Source: Alistipes sp.
GTDB taxonomy: Bacteria > Bacteroidota > Bacteroidia > Bacteroidales > Rikenellaceae
Assembly (NCBI GenBank): GCA_017465575.1
Contig: JAFTVX010000021.1
Coordinates: 62,001-126,000, forward strand
Direction: 5' to 3'
Length of the DNA: 64,000 bases
The notes below the pieces were generated by a model, which ran no database searches, was not told the origin of the DNA, and saw only the letters and a program-made list of their open reading frames with translations. Each line of letters begins with the position of its first letter. Position 1 is the stretch's first letter. Made by a program: the position numbers and the translations under genes. Shown one piece after another: positions 51,970 to 61,586 of the stretch.

Positions 51970-54525
51970 TTAGAACTGCTGACCCATAATGAAGTGGAAC
52001 TGCGAGCCACTGGGCTTTGTCTTGCCAAAGGCAGGGTCGAAACCATAACCCCAGTCGATGCCGAGCATACCGACAACGGGGAGGTAGAGGCGGACACCGA
52101 TACCTGCCGAGCGCTTAATCTTAAATGGTGAGAACTCCTTCCACGAGTTAAAGCCGTTACCGCCCTCCAAGAAGCCGAGGACATAGATTGACGAGCTGGG
52201 CTTAAGGATTACGGGGTAGCGCAACTCCACGGTGTACTTGTTGTATGCCACAGAGTAGTACTGCGAGGGGTCGAGAGCACCATCCTCGTAACCACGCAGG
52301 GCGATGATGTCTACACCATATATATTATAGCCTGTCATACCGTCGCCACCAATCTCGAAGCGCTCAAAGGGCGAAATCTTGTTCTTGTTGTAGTGGCCCA
52401 AGTAACCCATCTCGGCACCGAGCATCAAGACAAGGTTTTGGTTAGCCGAAAGCGGGAAGTACCAACGGCCTTTAAGCAACCACTTGTGGTACTCAATCCA
52501 GCGGTAGCGGTCCTGCTCAGGCATGTTCTTGTCGGCGTAGTTCTTGCCGTCCCACAACGAGAAGGGGGGTGTTGCCTGTACCGAGAGCGTAAACTCCGAA
52601 CCCGAACGCGAGAAGAAAGGTGCATCTACCGATGAGCGCTGCAAGACAAGCTTCAGCGACAAGGTATTTGAGATACCCTGGCTCATGATAAACGAATCCC
52701 AGCCCTTGAGGTTGTAGCGCTGATAGCCCAACTCACCATAGAAGGTGAAGTAGGGGTCGGGCCACTGCAAGCGCTTACCCAAGCCGATGGCAAGACCCAT
52801 CGAGCGGTAGTACATCGTGGCATTCTGCCATACATAGTAGGCGTTGTTCTGCTCCGAAATATAACCCGATACGGAGAACGAGTTGGGGCGCTTACCTCCC
52901 AACCATGGGTCGGTGAAGCTCAAAGACAAAGCTTTGTAGTATGTACCATTGGTCTGACCCGAAATCGAGAGTCGCTGATTCTGTCCCGAGGGGTAGGGTC
53001 GCCAAGCACCCTTCTTGAAGAAGTTGCGCAACGAGAGGTTGTTGAGCGTGATACCCACCGAGCCTACAAAGGTGCCAGAGCCCCAACCACCGGCAATATT
53101 GAACTGGTCGGAAGCCTTCTCCTGCAAGGGCCAGTTGACATCTACAAGCTCATCACTTACGGGCTTGATATCGGGAACAATAGCCTGCTCGTCGAAGTGG
53201 CCCATGCCCATAAGGGTACGCATAGTCTGCATCAGGAGCGCACGGTTGTACAACTCGCCAGGGCGAACATACAACTCACGGCGGATAACCTCGTCGTCGA
53301 CACGCATATTACCCGAGATGCCGACATCGTTGATGGTAAAGGGCTTACCCTCAAATATGCGAATCTCCAAGTCGAGCGAATCGGGGCCCACAACAATCTC
53401 GGCGGGCTCAATCTGCGACATTAGGTAGCCGTTGTTCTGATAGAGCGACGAAATAGACATCTCCTCGGGGTTCTGCTCACGGCCGATACCCAAGCGCTTG
53501 TGCATCGACTTCTTGTCGTAGACATCGCCCGACTGTACGCCGAACATCTGCTCGAGCTGCTCGGTAGAGTATACCGAGTTACCCACCCAGTTGATATTGC
53601 GGATATGGTATTTGTTGCCCTCCGAGAGGCGGATGTCGATACCAAGGGTCTCGTCGTCAACGAAGTAGATAGAGTCGCTGAGGATTGTGGCGTTGCGGTA
53701 GCCTCGTGAGTTGTAGAAGTCGAGCAACAGCGCCTTATCCTCCTCGTAGTCCTCCTCCTTAAGCTTGCGGTTGAGGAAGAACATCCAGCTCTTCTGGTGG
53801 GTCTTCTTGAAGGTGCGGCGTAGACGCTTATCATCGAACGATTCGTTGCCCTCGAAGTTGATAACGCCAACTCTCACCTTGGGGCCACGGTCGATATCAA
53901 AGGTTACATTTACACACTGCTCGTATGTCGTGTCGTTGTCGATGCGCACATCGACCTCGCAGGTGCGGTAGCCCTTCTCGGAGAAGTGCTCTTTTATAAG
54001 CTTGACATTCTTGTCGATAACATAGTCCGAGAGCTCGGTGTTTCGACGAAGCTTCAAAATCTCATCTTTGAGATCCTTGCCCTTAGACTGTGATACACCC
54101 TCGAACTTCCAGTTGAGGATACGGGCACGCTCGCGCAAGAAGACCTCCAAGTCTACCGAGTCGCCCTCGATGGTGGCGCCAATCTGGATATTCGAGAAGT
54201 AGCGGGGTGCCCACAAACGCTGCATGGCGTTCGAGATAAACTTGCTCGGAAGATAGATGGAGTCGCCTTCAATCAAGCCTGCCGACGACTTCAAAATATC
54301 GTGGTTGAGATACTTAACGCCGTGGAGGTTGATATTGCGAATGTAGTATAGCTTGTTGTCGCTCTCGGTGAGTATTGGCGCATTGCGGTCGAAATCTACC
54401 GAGTCGACAAACTCGTTGTTGCTGTCGTCGCCAATGGTATAGCGTGTCGATTGTGCCCACGATATATTTACCGAGGCCACAATCGCCACCAAGGCGACAA
54501 AGAGTATCTTTGCGTATCTCATCAT
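51970..54525 (-). CDS. bamA: Outer-membrane assembly factor BamA
   Basis: 851 residues, signal peptide near residue 25, POTRA domains to about residue 440 (one reads RVGVINFEGNESFDDKRLRRTF) and a 16-strand barrel with the terminal-Phe ending (FHFIMGQQF). Folds outer-membrane proteins. Starts with two adjacent ATGs directly after the uppS stop (no gap). The 123 bases to the first Skp gene contain AACTAATAACTAA low-complexity units just after the bamA stop. Confidence 0.95.
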   Translation of the reverse strand: MMRYAKILFVALVAIVASVNISWAQSTRYTIGDDSNNEFVDSVDFDRNAPILTESDNKLYYIRNINLHGVKYLNHDILKSSAGLIEGDSIYLPSKFISNAMQRLWAPRYFSNIQIGATIEGDSVDLEVFLRERARILNWKFEGVSQSKGKDLKDEILKLRRNTELSDYVIDKNVKLIKEHFSEKGYRTCEVDVRIDNDTTYEQCVNVTFDIDRGPKVRVGVINFEGNESFDDKRLRRTFKKTHQKSWMFFLNRKLKEEDYEEDKALLLDFYNSRGYRNATILSDSIYFVDDETLGIDIRLSEGNKYHIRNINWVGNSVYSTEQLEQMFGVQSGDVYDKKSMHKRLGIGREQNPEEMSISSLYQNNGYLMSQIEPAEIVVGPDSLDLEIRIFEGKPFTINDVGISGNMRVDDEVIRRELYVRPGELYNRALLMQTMRTLMGMGHFDEQAIVPDIKPVSDELVDVNWPLQEKASDQFNIAGGWGSGTFVGSVGITLNNLSLRNFFKKGAWRPYPSGQNQRLSISGQTNGTYYKALSLSFTDPWLGGKRPNSFSVSGYISEQNNAYYVWQNATMYYRSMGLAIGLGKRLQWPDPYFTFYGELGYQRYNLKGWDSFIMSQGISNTLSLKLVLQRSSVDAPFFSRSGSEFTLSVQATPPFSLWDGKNYADKNMPEQDRYRWIEYHKWLLKGRWYFPLSANQNLVLMLGAEMGYLGHYNKNKISPFERFEIGGDGMTGYNIYGVDIIALRGYEDGALDPSQYYSVAYNKYTVELRYPVILKPSSSIYVLGFLEGGNGFNSWKEFSPFKIKRSAGIGVRLYLPVVGMLGIDWGYGFDPAFGKTKPSGSQFHFIMGQQF

Positions 54526-55251
54526 TTACTCCTTCGTTTCTGTTACCAAGCCATAACGCCTATCGCGCTTTGCGAATACCTCGATCGCCTTGTCGAACTC
54601 TGCTTCCGTGAAATCAGGCCACAAGACCTCGGGGAAGTAGAATTCGGCATACGACGACTGCCAAAGTAGGAAGTTGCTGAGGCGACACTCGCCACTTGTG
54701 CGGATAATCATATCGGGGTCGGGCATCTGGGCGGTCATAAGGCTATCCGAGATTAGCTTCTCGTCGATATCCTCAGCCTTGAGTTCGCCATTGGCTACAC
54801 GGCGCGCGATATCCTGTACGCCGAGCGTAATCTCACGGCGCGACGAGTAGTTGAATGCCAAGACAAGCGTAAGGCGCTCGGCATCGGCGGTAGTCTGCTC
54901 GATATAGTCAATCATCTTGAGCACCTCCTCCGAGAAGCGGCTATGCTCGCCCATAATCTTCACTCTCACACCCTGGTCGCGAAGCTCCTTTGCCTCGCCC
55001 ATCACCGTCTTGCAGAAGAGCGCCATGATGGCATCTACCTCGGTAGCGGGGCGACCCCAGTTCTCGGTCGAAAAGGCGTAGAGTGTAAGCCACTCGACAC
55101 CGTTGCGCACGGCAGCCTTAACCGAAGAACGCACCGACTCGACGCCGGCGATATGTCCCTCGTAACGCTCCTTGCCGCGCTGCTTTGCCCAGCGGCCATT
55201 GCCGTCCATAATGATGGCGATATGTTGTGGTATGGCTCTATGTTTGTTCAT
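54526..55251 (-). CDS. uppS: Isoprenyl transferase (undecaprenyl diphosphate synthase)
   Basis: 241 residues. Makes the C55 lipid carrier for wall and surface glycans. The start at 55251 (MNKHRAIPQHIAIIMDGNG) fits the family; the longer reading to 55314 adds atypical residues. Seen: IIMDGNGRWA with the catalytic Asp near residue 15, the GHIAGVES block, and IRTSGECRLSNFLLWQSSYAE near 190. TACATTTG lies only 9 bases upstream, so the mRNA may be nearly leaderless. Followed without gap by bamA. Confidence 0.93.
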   Translation of the reverse strand: MNKHRAIPQHIAIIMDGNGRWAKQRGKERYEGHIAGVESVRSSVKAAVRNGVEWLTLYAFSTENWGRPATEVDAIMALFCKTVMGEAKELRDQGVRVKIMGEHSRFSEEVLKMIDYIEQTTADAERLTLVLAFNYSSRREITLGVQDIARRVANGELKAEDIDEKLISDSLMTAQMPDPDMIIRTSGECRLSNFLLWQSSYAEFYFPEVLWPDFTEAEFDKAIEVFAKRDRRYGLVTETKE

Positions 55252-55260
55252 AATATCCGA

Positions 55261-55268
55261 CAAATGTA
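55261..55268 (-). promoter_or_regulatory. -7 box directly before uppS
   Basis: TACATTTG on the minus strand, 9 bases before the uppS ATG. A transcript from it would have a leader of only about 6-7 bases. Confidence 0.45.
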
Positions 55269-55387
55269 AGCAAATAAATTCACAAAACGCAAACTCCGCG
55301 CGTGAAATTTTCACGCACGAGCGCGAGATTTTAGTGTAATAAACTGTCGTTCAGCCTATTATGGTGCAGATGATGCGATGCCTTAGC

Positions 55388-56257
55388 TTAGCGCTTATCG
55401 ACGCCCCACATCATCTTATCTCTTAACGCATCGTAGAATGTGTTATTGTGTGGCGTGGCAAGAATTAGCTCTTCGGTGGCCAATCGTAGCTCGATGGTTG
55501 CGCCATCGTGGAGTGTGAAAGTGCGGTTGTCGGCCGAGAGGAAGGCCTCGCCACCACGCGAGTTGAGGCGCAGGGTGATATGCGAGCTATCGGGAACGAC
55601 CACGGGGCGCATCGTGAGGTTGTGAGGAGCGAGGGGCGAGAGCACAAAACAGCGACATGCAGGGTCTACCACAGGACCACCCGCCGAGAGCGAGTAGGCC
55701 GTTGAGCCTGTGGGGGTCGAAACAACGAGTCCGTCACCATGGTATGTTGCCACCGTATTACCGTTGATAAGGGTCTCGACAGATACCATCGTGGCGCCGT
55801 GGCGGTGGATAGCTACCTCGTTGAGAGCAAGGCAGTTGCCATCGCCGATAAAGTCGCCCTCGATATGTAACATCGAGCGATGCTCGAAGCTCAGTTCGCG
55901 GTGTGCGATGCGCTCAAAAAGTAGCTCTATGCCGTCGCCATCATCTGCCGTGAGATAGCCCAGACGGCCGCAGTTGATGCCGACCACGGGTGTGGGTCTG
56001 CCACCGAGCATACCGACAGCCTCCAATAGCGTGCCGTCGCCACCATAGGTTACCACTACATCGTCGCCCGTAAAGTGGGGTAGATGATGAAATATTTTGT
56101 CCGCGTCGACCTCAATGCCGAGGAGCGTGTGAACGACCGATGCAAGTTCCTCATTCATAGCGTAGCCAAGGCCGAGAGACTCTATCATACGGAGCATCGT
56201 GCGTAGCTGCTCGGGGCGGTGATTGATCTGTTTGCGCGAAAAAAGTATAATGTTCAT
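55388..56257 (-). CDS. nadK: NAD kinase
   Basis: 289 residues. Phosphorylates NAD to NADP. Seen: GGDGTLLEAV near residue 74 and the GINCGRLGYLTAD block near 97, then the conserved LNEVAIHR and STPTGSTAYSLSAGGP segments. It has its own -7 box facing that of pdxJ, and is separated from uppS by 136 bases without a gene. Confidence 0.94.
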   Translation of the reverse strand: MNIILFSRKQINHRPEQLRTMLRMIESLGLGYAMNEELASVVHTLLGIEVDADKIFHHLPHFTGDDVVVTYGGDGTLLEAVGMLGGRPTPVVGINCGRLGYLTADDGDGIELLFERIAHRELSFEHRSMLHIEGDFIGDGNCLALNEVAIHRHGATMVSVETLINGNTVATYHGDGLVVSTPTGSTAYSLSAGGPVVDPACRCFVLSPLAPHNLTMRPVVVPDSSHITLRLNSRGGEAFLSADNRTFTLHDGATIELRLATEELILATPHNNTFYDALRDKMMWGVDKR

Positions 56258-56279
56258 ACCGCGAAATGAAAAAAAATCG

Positions 56280-56301
56280 TAACTTTGCTACTACAAAGGT
56301 A
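56280..56301. promoter_or_regulatory. Interlocked divergent promoters of nadK and pdxJ
   Basis: Plus-strand TAACTTTG (56280-56287) serves pdxJ; minus-strand TACCTTTG (56301-56294) serves nadK. The boxes are 6 bases apart and face each other, so both RNAs would start near 56290 and the two polymerases cannot bind together. Confidence 0.6.
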
Positions 56302-56310
56302 TAAAAAATT

Positions 56311-57039
56311 ATGACAAAGTTAAGCGTAAATATCAATAAGATTGCCGTTGTGCGTAATTCGCGTGGCGGAAATATGCCCAATTTGTTGCAGGCGGCACTC
56401 AATATCGAGCGCTTTGGTGCCGATGGCATCACCGTGCACCCCCGCCCCGATGCTCGCCATATTCGCTACTCGGATGTTCGTGAGCTAAAGGCTAATATCA
56501 CGACCGAACTAAATGTCGAGGGTAACCCCATCGAGAGCTTCTGCGAGCTTGTCGAGGAGGTGCGCCCAGCGCAGGTTACGCTCGTTCCCGATGCCGAGGA
56601 TGCTATCACCTCGTCGGCAGGTTGGGATACGATTAAGTATCGCGACTTCTTGAAGGGTATGGCTGACCGCTTCCATAAGGTGGGCATCCGTGTATCAATT
56701 TTTGTAGACCCTGTTGTAGAGATGGTTACAGCTGCCAAGGAGTGTGGTGCAGACCGTGTAGAGCTCTACACCGAGGCATACGCTGCGGGCTATGCCGAGG
56801 ATAGGGAGAAGGCTATTGTCCCCTATGTCGCTGCTGCCGAGGAGGCACGCCGTGTGGGCTTGGGCCTTAATGCTGGTCACGACCTAAATACTGAGAATTT
56901 GCAATACTTTATCGAGCGTATTCCGTGGGTTGATGAGGTGTCTATCGGTCACGCACTTATCAGCGATGCCCTCTACTGGGGCTTGGAGAATACCGTGGCT
57001 ATTTATCAGCGCTGCATCAGCCGCGCACAGCAGAAGTAG
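56311..57039 (+). CDS. pdxJ: Pyridoxine 5'-phosphate synthase
   Basis: 242 residues. Condenses 1-deoxyxylulose-5-phosphate with aminoacetone phosphate to pyridoxine phosphate (DXP-dependent vitamin B6 route). Seen: [17 protein letters not shown] at the start, [16 protein letters not shown] near 37, VTLVPD near 88 and [11 protein letters not shown] near 187. Followed by the nucleotidyltransferase gene after 3 bases. Confidence 0.95.
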   Translation: MTKLSVNINKIAVVRNSRGGNMPNLLQAALNIERFGADGITVHPRPDARHIRYSDVRELKANITTELNVEGNPIESFCELVEEVRPAQVTLVPDAEDAITSSAGWDTIKYRDFLKGMADRFHKVGIRVSIFVDPVVEMVTAAKECGADRVELYTEAYAAGYAEDREKAIVPYVAAAEEARRVGLGLNAGHDLNTENLQYFIERIPWVDEVSIGHALISDALYWGLENTVAIYQRCISRAQQK

Positions 57040-57042
57040 CCG

Positions 57043-58440
57043 ATGCCACTATCACATCCGATATTTCAGCATATTAGCGATGTTGTCGACCGCATGGGCG
57101 TTGAGGCCTATGTGGTGGGCGGTTATGTCCGTGACCACTACCTCGGTCGCCCCTCGACAGATATAGATGTCGTCGTTGTGGGTAGCGGTGTAGCGGTTGC
57201 CGAGGAGTTGGGGCGTGTGTTGCAGGCGAAGGTGACGATTTATCGCACCTATGGCACAGCAATGTTGCGCTGGCAAGGTACGGAGGTGGAGTTTGTCGGC
57301 GCTCGTCGTGAGAGCTACTCGCCTGAGTCGCGCAACCCACAGGTTGAGCCTGGCTCGTTGGAGGACGACCAGCGCCGTCGTGACTTCACGATTAACGCCA
57401 TGGCGTGGTCGCTCAACCGCGATAGCTTTGGCGAGTTGGTAGACCCCTTCGAGGGTATGTACGACTTGGAGGATTGCATAATCCGCACGCCGTGCGATCC
57501 CGAAAAGACCTTCTCGGACGACCCTCTGCGTATGATGCGTGCCGTGAGGTTTGCTTCGCAACTTGGCTTCGATATCGACGATGAGACCTTCGAGGGTATC
57601 ATCGCCCAGGCACACCGCATCGAGATTATCACCAAGGAGCGTATCTCGGTCGAGATGTCGAAGATTATGGCATCGCCCGTGCCCTCTATCGGCCTTACGC
57701 TGATGCGTACCTCGGGGCTGTTGAAGTATGTATTGCCCGAACTCGACCGTATGGCGGGTGTCGAGCGCCGTGGTCGCCACGCTCATAAGGATAACTTCGA
57801 GCATACGATGAAGGTGTTGGATAATGTGGCGAAGAAGACCGACGATATATGGCTTCGTTGGGCTGCCTTGTTCCACGATATCGGCAAGCCCGTGACGAAG
57901 GCCTATGATAGAAATCTCGGCTGGACATTCCACCAGCACGAGGCGGTCGGCTCGAAGATGGTGCCGCAACTCTTCCGTCGTCTGAAACTGCCCACAAACG
58001 AGCCTATGCGCTTTGTGCAGAAGATGGTATTCCTACATATGCGCCCCATTGTGCTCTCTGAGGATATGGTCTCGGATTCGGCTGTTCGTCGTCTACTATT
58101 TGAGGCGGGTGACGATGTCGAGAAGCTGATGATGCTCTGCGAGGCCGATATCACCTCGGGCAACGACAATAAGGTGAAGCTCTATTTGCAGAACTTCGAG
58201 CTTGTGCGCCGTAAGATGCAGGACTTGGAGGAGAGGGATCGTGTGCGTAACTTCCAGCCACCCATCACGGGCGATATGATTATGAAGATATATGGCCTTC
58301 CACCCTCGGCCGTTATTGGCGAGATTAAGGAGGTTATCAAGAATGCCATTCTCGATGGTGTTATCCCCAATGACTACGATGCCGCCTATGCCCTTATGGA
58401 GCAGGAGGCAGAGCGTAGGGGCTTAACGAAAAAGGAGTAA
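57043..58440 (+). CDS. cca: CCA tRNA nucleotidyltransferase / poly(A) polymerase family with HD domain
   Basis: 465 residues. Adds or repairs the tRNA CCA tail, which this genome needs because tRNA-Cys here lacks an encoded CCA. Seen: the nucleotidyltransferase motif GGYVRDHYLG near residue 23 with STDIDVVVVG, the RRDFTINAMAW block near 112, DPLRMMRAVRFASQLGF near 163, and an HD motif LFHDIGKP near 273. In the pdxJ transcription unit. Confidence 0.9.
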   Translation: MPLSHPIFQHISDVVDRMGVEAYVVGGYVRDHYLGRPSTDIDVVVVGSGVAVAEELGRVLQAKVTIYRTYGTAMLRWQGTEVEFVGARRESYSPESRNPQVEPGSLEDDQRRRDFTINAMAWSLNRDSFGELVDPFEGMYDLEDCIIRTPCDPEKTFSDDPLRMMRAVRFASQLGFDIDDETFEGIIAQAHRIEIITKERISVEMSKIMASPVPSIGLTLMRTSGLLKYVLPELDRMAGVERRGRHAHKDNFEHTMKVLDNVAKKTDDIWLRWAALFHDIGKPVTKAYDRNLGWTFHQHEAVGSKMVPQLFRRLKLPTNEPMRFVQKMVFLHMRPIVLSEDMVSDSAVRRLLFEAGDDVEKLMMLCEADITSGNDNKVKLYLQNFELVRRKMQDLEERDRVRNFQPPITGDMIMKIYGLPPSAVIGEIKEVIKNAILDGVIPNDYDAAYALMEQEAERRGLTKKE

Positions 58441-58446
58441 CGAGTG

Positions 58447-59523
58447 ATGCTTTTTCCAATTATATTTTTGCTTGTCTATCTTGGTGCTAACGCATACCTC
58501 GCTTGGCGCATATTCACTGCTTTGGGTATGTTGCCTCTGTGGGTGCGTGTAGCGGTTGTTGTGGCAATTGGCGCTATGTCGCTGATGCTGTTTGCCGCTA
58601 TCGGACTGCGCAATGTGGCGTTGCCCGAGAGCCTTATGCGTGCGATGTTTAATATAGGGTCGGTGTGGCTTGTCTTTCTGCTATATTCGATTCTTATAAT
58701 CACCCTTTTCGATATCGTGCATTGGGTTGTTCCCTCGTTGCGCTATGGCACTCTTATCGCCATTGTTTTGACCATATTCATAATGCAACTTGGCTATGTC
58801 CACTACCGCAATCCAAAGGTTGTCGAGCATAGGTTTACTAGCGAGAAGATAACCTCGCCTAAGCGCATTGTGGCAATTAGCGATGTGCACCTTGGCTACG
58901 GCACCGACCGTCGTGCGTTGGAGCAGTATGTGGAGCTGATAAATAAGCAAAATCCCGATATGGTGCTTATTGTTGGCGACCTTGTGGATAACTCCGTGCG
59001 CCCTGTCGAGGAGCAGCGAATGGAGGAGGTGCTTAACAATATTTCTGCCCCCGATGGCGTATTTATGGTTGCGGGTAACCACGAGTATATCAGCGGAATA
59101 GAGAGTGCTGAGAGGTTTATCGAGAAAACGAATATAAGGCTTCTTCGTGATAGTGTTGCCCGCATTGGCGAGATAGCGATTGTGGGTCGTGATGATAAGA
59201 TGAATCGTGAGCGTAAGGCGCTCAAAGATATTGCCGATTTTGCGGGCTACACCATCGTACTTGACCACCAACCCTCATCCATTGAGGAGAGTGTCGAGCA
59301 GGGCGCTGACCTCCATATTTCGGGACATACCCACCGTGGCCAGGTGTGGCCACTTAACTGGCTTACCGATGCTATCTATGAGCAGAGCTACGGCTATCGC
59401 AAATGGCGAAATTCCGATGTTATCGTATCCTCTGGTCTCTCGCTCTGGGGTCCCCCGTTCCGCATCGGCACAGATAGCGAGTTGATTGTGGTTGAGGTTG
59501 TGCCAGAGGAGCGCAGTCGATAG
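58447..59523 (+). CDS. Membrane-bound metallophosphoesterase (YkuE/YaeI-like)
   Basis: 358 residues: about four membrane segments in the first 120 residues, then a calcineurin-like domain with ISDVHLGYG, VGDLVDNS, VAGNHEY and SGHTHRGQVWP. Such enzymes act on membrane-linked substrates (YaeI/YkuE types); the exact one is unknown. GTG at 58444 is an alternative start. Six bases after the cca-type gene. The stop TAG is the first triplet of a long hairpin. Confidence 0.85.
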   Translation: MLFPIIFLLVYLGANAYLAWRIFTALGMLPLWVRVAVVVAIGAMSLMLFAAIGLRNVALPESLMRAMFNIGSVWLVFLLYSILIITLFDIVHWVVPSLRYGTLIAIVLTIFIMQLGYVHYRNPKVVEHRFTSEKITSPKRIVAISDVHLGYGTDRRALEQYVELINKQNPDMVLIVGDLVDNSVRPVEEQRMEEVLNNISAPDGVFMVAGNHEYISGIESAERFIEKTNIRLLRDSVARIGEIAIVGRDDKMNRERKALKDIADFAGYTIVLDHQPSSIEESVEQGADLHISGHTHRGQVWPLNWLTDAIYEQSYGYRKWRNSDVIVSSGLSLWGPPFRIGTDSELIVVEVVPEERSR

Positions 59524-59618
59524 GACTCAATAGGTCTTAATAGGATTTAATAGGGTGATGCGCTATCGGGCATTGCCCTATTTTCCTATTGTGTCCTATA
59601 CAATCCTATTGAATCCTA
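59521..59618. repeat. Long imperfect hairpin beginning on a stop codon
   Basis: The left arm is made of TAGGACTCAATAGG-type units (59521-59555); the right arm (59576-59618) is its approximate reverse complement. The first TAG is the stop codon of the metallophosphoesterase gene. Same architecture as 2034-2117. The remaining gap to 59735 holds the iorA promoter. Confidence 0.6.
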
Positions 59619-59696
59619 TTTGGTGAATGGTTGCGCCTAAAAGGCGCTCCCTTTCACTTTTTTGCCAAAAAATTTCGTGCCTCAAAAAATTTTTTG

Positions 59697-59704
59697 TAAC
59701 TTTG
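59697..59704 (+). promoter_or_regulatory. -7 box for iorA
   Basis: TAACTTTG, 31 bases before the start at 59736. TTTCG near 59673 is a partial -33 element. Confidence 0.55.
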
Positions 59705-59735
59705 GCAATTAGACAAACCTAAAACATTTAATGAT

Positions 59736-61358
59736 ATGAGAAAACTACTTCTCGGTGACGAGGCCATTGCTCAGGCCGCCATCGACTCTGGTCTGTCGGG
59801 TGTCTATGCATACCCCGGTACTCCGTCAACCGAAATTACCGAATTCATTCAGCTACGCGAGGAGAAGCGTGGCGAGGCTCAGGACAAGATTTTCTGCCGC
59901 TGGGCAACCAACGAGAAGACCGCTATGGAGGGCGCTCTCGGTATGTCGTATATGGGTAAGCGTGCCCTTGTGTGTATGAAGCATGTGGGTATGAATGTTG
60001 CTGCCGACCCCTTCGTTAACTCGGCTATGACCGGTGTTAACGGTGGTTTGGTTGTTGTGGCTGCTGACGACCCCTCGATGCACTCATCACAGAACGAGCA
60101 GGACTCGCGCTTCTATGGCAAGTTCGCTATGATGCCCATCTTCGAGCCTTCATCACAGCAGGAGGCTTACGAGATGACTCGTGCAGCATTCGACCTCTCG
60201 GAGGCTGTTAAGCTCCCCGTGTTGATGCGTGTAACAACCCGTATGGCGCACTCGCGTGCCGTTGTTAATGTTACCGAAGAGCCTCGCAAGCAGAACGAGA
60301 TTAACCGCCCCGAGGATGTACGCACCTGGATTTTGCTCCCCGCATTTGCCAAGAAGCGCTATGTGAAGCTTTTGGAGCAGCAGGACGACCTTATGAAGGC
60401 ATCGCTCGAATCGAAGTACAACCTCTACCGCAAGGGTTCAAAGCCCGAGCTTGGCGTAATCTGCACAGGTATCGCCTACAACTACTACATGGAGAATGTA
60501 GCGGGTGCTGAGGAGCGTAGCGTGGTTAAGGTATCGCAGTACCCCTTGCCCGTAGCTCTTATCGAGAAGATGGTTGAGGACGGCGCTAAGGAGATCCTCG
60601 TTATGGAGGAGGGTCAGCCCGTTGTTGAGGAGATGGTTCGCGCTATCGTGCCCTCGACAGTTGCGGTTAAGGGTCGCCTAACTGGTGATCTTCCCCGTGT
60701 TGGTGAGCTCACCCCCGACTCTGTTCGTAAGTCACTCGGTATGGCCGCTTTGGAGAACTTGGAGGCTGACGATCTCGTAGTAGCTCGTCCCCCCGCATTG
60801 TGCCAGGGCTGTGGTCACCGCGATATGTACAAGGCGTTGAACGAGGTTGCTGCCGAGTATGAGAATCCCCGCATCTTCGGTGATATCGGCTGCTACACTC
60901 TCGGTGCTTTGCCTCCCTTCCAGGCTCTTCACGCCTGCGTAGAGATGGGTGCATCTATCACTATGGCTAAGGGTGCTTCGGATGCTGGTCAGTTCCCCGC
61001 ATTCGCAGTTATCGGCGATTCGACCTTCACCCACTCGGGTATGACAGGCTTGTTGGACTGCGTGAACTCACGCGCCAATGTTGTTGTCGTTATCTCGGAT
61101 AACCTCACCACAGGTATGACTGGTGGTCAGGACTCGGCTGGTACTGGCAAGTTGGAGGATATCTGCCGTGGCTTGGGTGTTCATCCCGACCATGTTCGCG
61201 TTGTGGTGCCTCTGCCCAAGAATATGGAGGAGATTAAGAACACTATCCGCGAGGAGGTTGAGTACAACGGTGTATCTGTTATCATTCCTCGTCGTGAGTG
61301 TATCCAGACTGCTAAGCGCCACGCCAAGGCTCGCGCTGCCGCAGCAAAGAAGGAGTAA
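59736..61358 (+). CDS. iorA: Indolepyruvate:ferredoxin oxidoreductase, alpha subunit
   Basis: 540 residues. With IorB it oxidatively decarboxylates aryl-pyruvates (indolepyruvate, phenylpyruvate) to aryl-acetyl-CoA, reducing ferredoxin. Seen: YAYPGTPSTEITEF near residue 26, the AC-type pyrimidine domain, CQGCGHRDMY near 355 and the thiamine-diphosphate motif GDIGCYTLGALPPF near 382. It ends at PRRECIQTAKRHAKARAAAA without the two-cluster ferredoxin tail present in archaeal IorA, so a separate electron acceptor is needed. iorB follows after a 228-base gap filled by a hairpin element. Confidence 0.92.
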   Translation: MRKLLLGDEAIAQAAIDSGLSGVYAYPGTPSTEITEFIQLREEKRGEAQDKIFCRWATNEKTAMEGALGMSYMGKRALVCMKHVGMNVAADPFVNSAMTGVNGGLVVVAADDPSMHSSQNEQDSRFYGKFAMMPIFEPSSQQEAYEMTRAAFDLSEAVKLPVLMRVTTRMAHSRAVVNVTEEPRKQNEINRPEDVRTWILLPAFAKKRYVKLLEQQDDLMKASLESKYNLYRKGSKPELGVICTGIAYNYYMENVAGAEERSVVKVSQYPLPVALIEKMVEDGAKEILVMEEGQPVVEEMVRAIVPSTVAVKGRLTGDLPRVGELTPDSVRKSLGMAALENLEADDLVVARPPALCQGCGHRDMYKALNEVAAEYENPRIFGDIGCYTLGALPPFQALHACVEMGASITMAKGASDAGQFPAFAVIGDSTFTHSGMTGLLDCVNSRANVVVVISDNLTTGMTGGQDSAGTGKLEDICRGLGVHPDHVRVVVPLPKNMEEIKNTIREEVEYNGVSVIIPRRECIQTAKRHAKARAAAAKKE

Positions 61359-61388
61359 GTCCGCTTAATGCTAATCAATAACACGAAA

Positions 61389-61582
61389 AGAAGCTGTTGA
61401 AATTTTATTTCGAGATTATATGAGAGCTATTTTTTGATTAGGTTTTGATTTGGAAGATGCAGGTAATAGTGGACTATTTCCAAATTTCACAAATCAAAAG
61501 ATAGCAAAAAGAGCCTCATAGAATCCGAAACATTTGGCAGCTTCGAAGATTAACTTGTTTAATAAAATTTTAAACAGCTTCT
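61389..61582 (+). repeat. 194-bp palindromic element, copy 1
   Basis: Terminal inverted repeats AGAAGCTGTTGAAATTTTATT and AATAAAATTTTAAACAGCTTCT. The inner arms also pair (TTTCGAGATTATATGAG with CTCATAGAATCCGAAA; TTTGATTTGG with CAAATCAAA). It ends 4 bases before the iorB ATG. Copy 2 (63523-63716) is in inverse orientation and exactly the same length. Confidence 0.85.
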
Positions 61583-61586
61583 ACAT

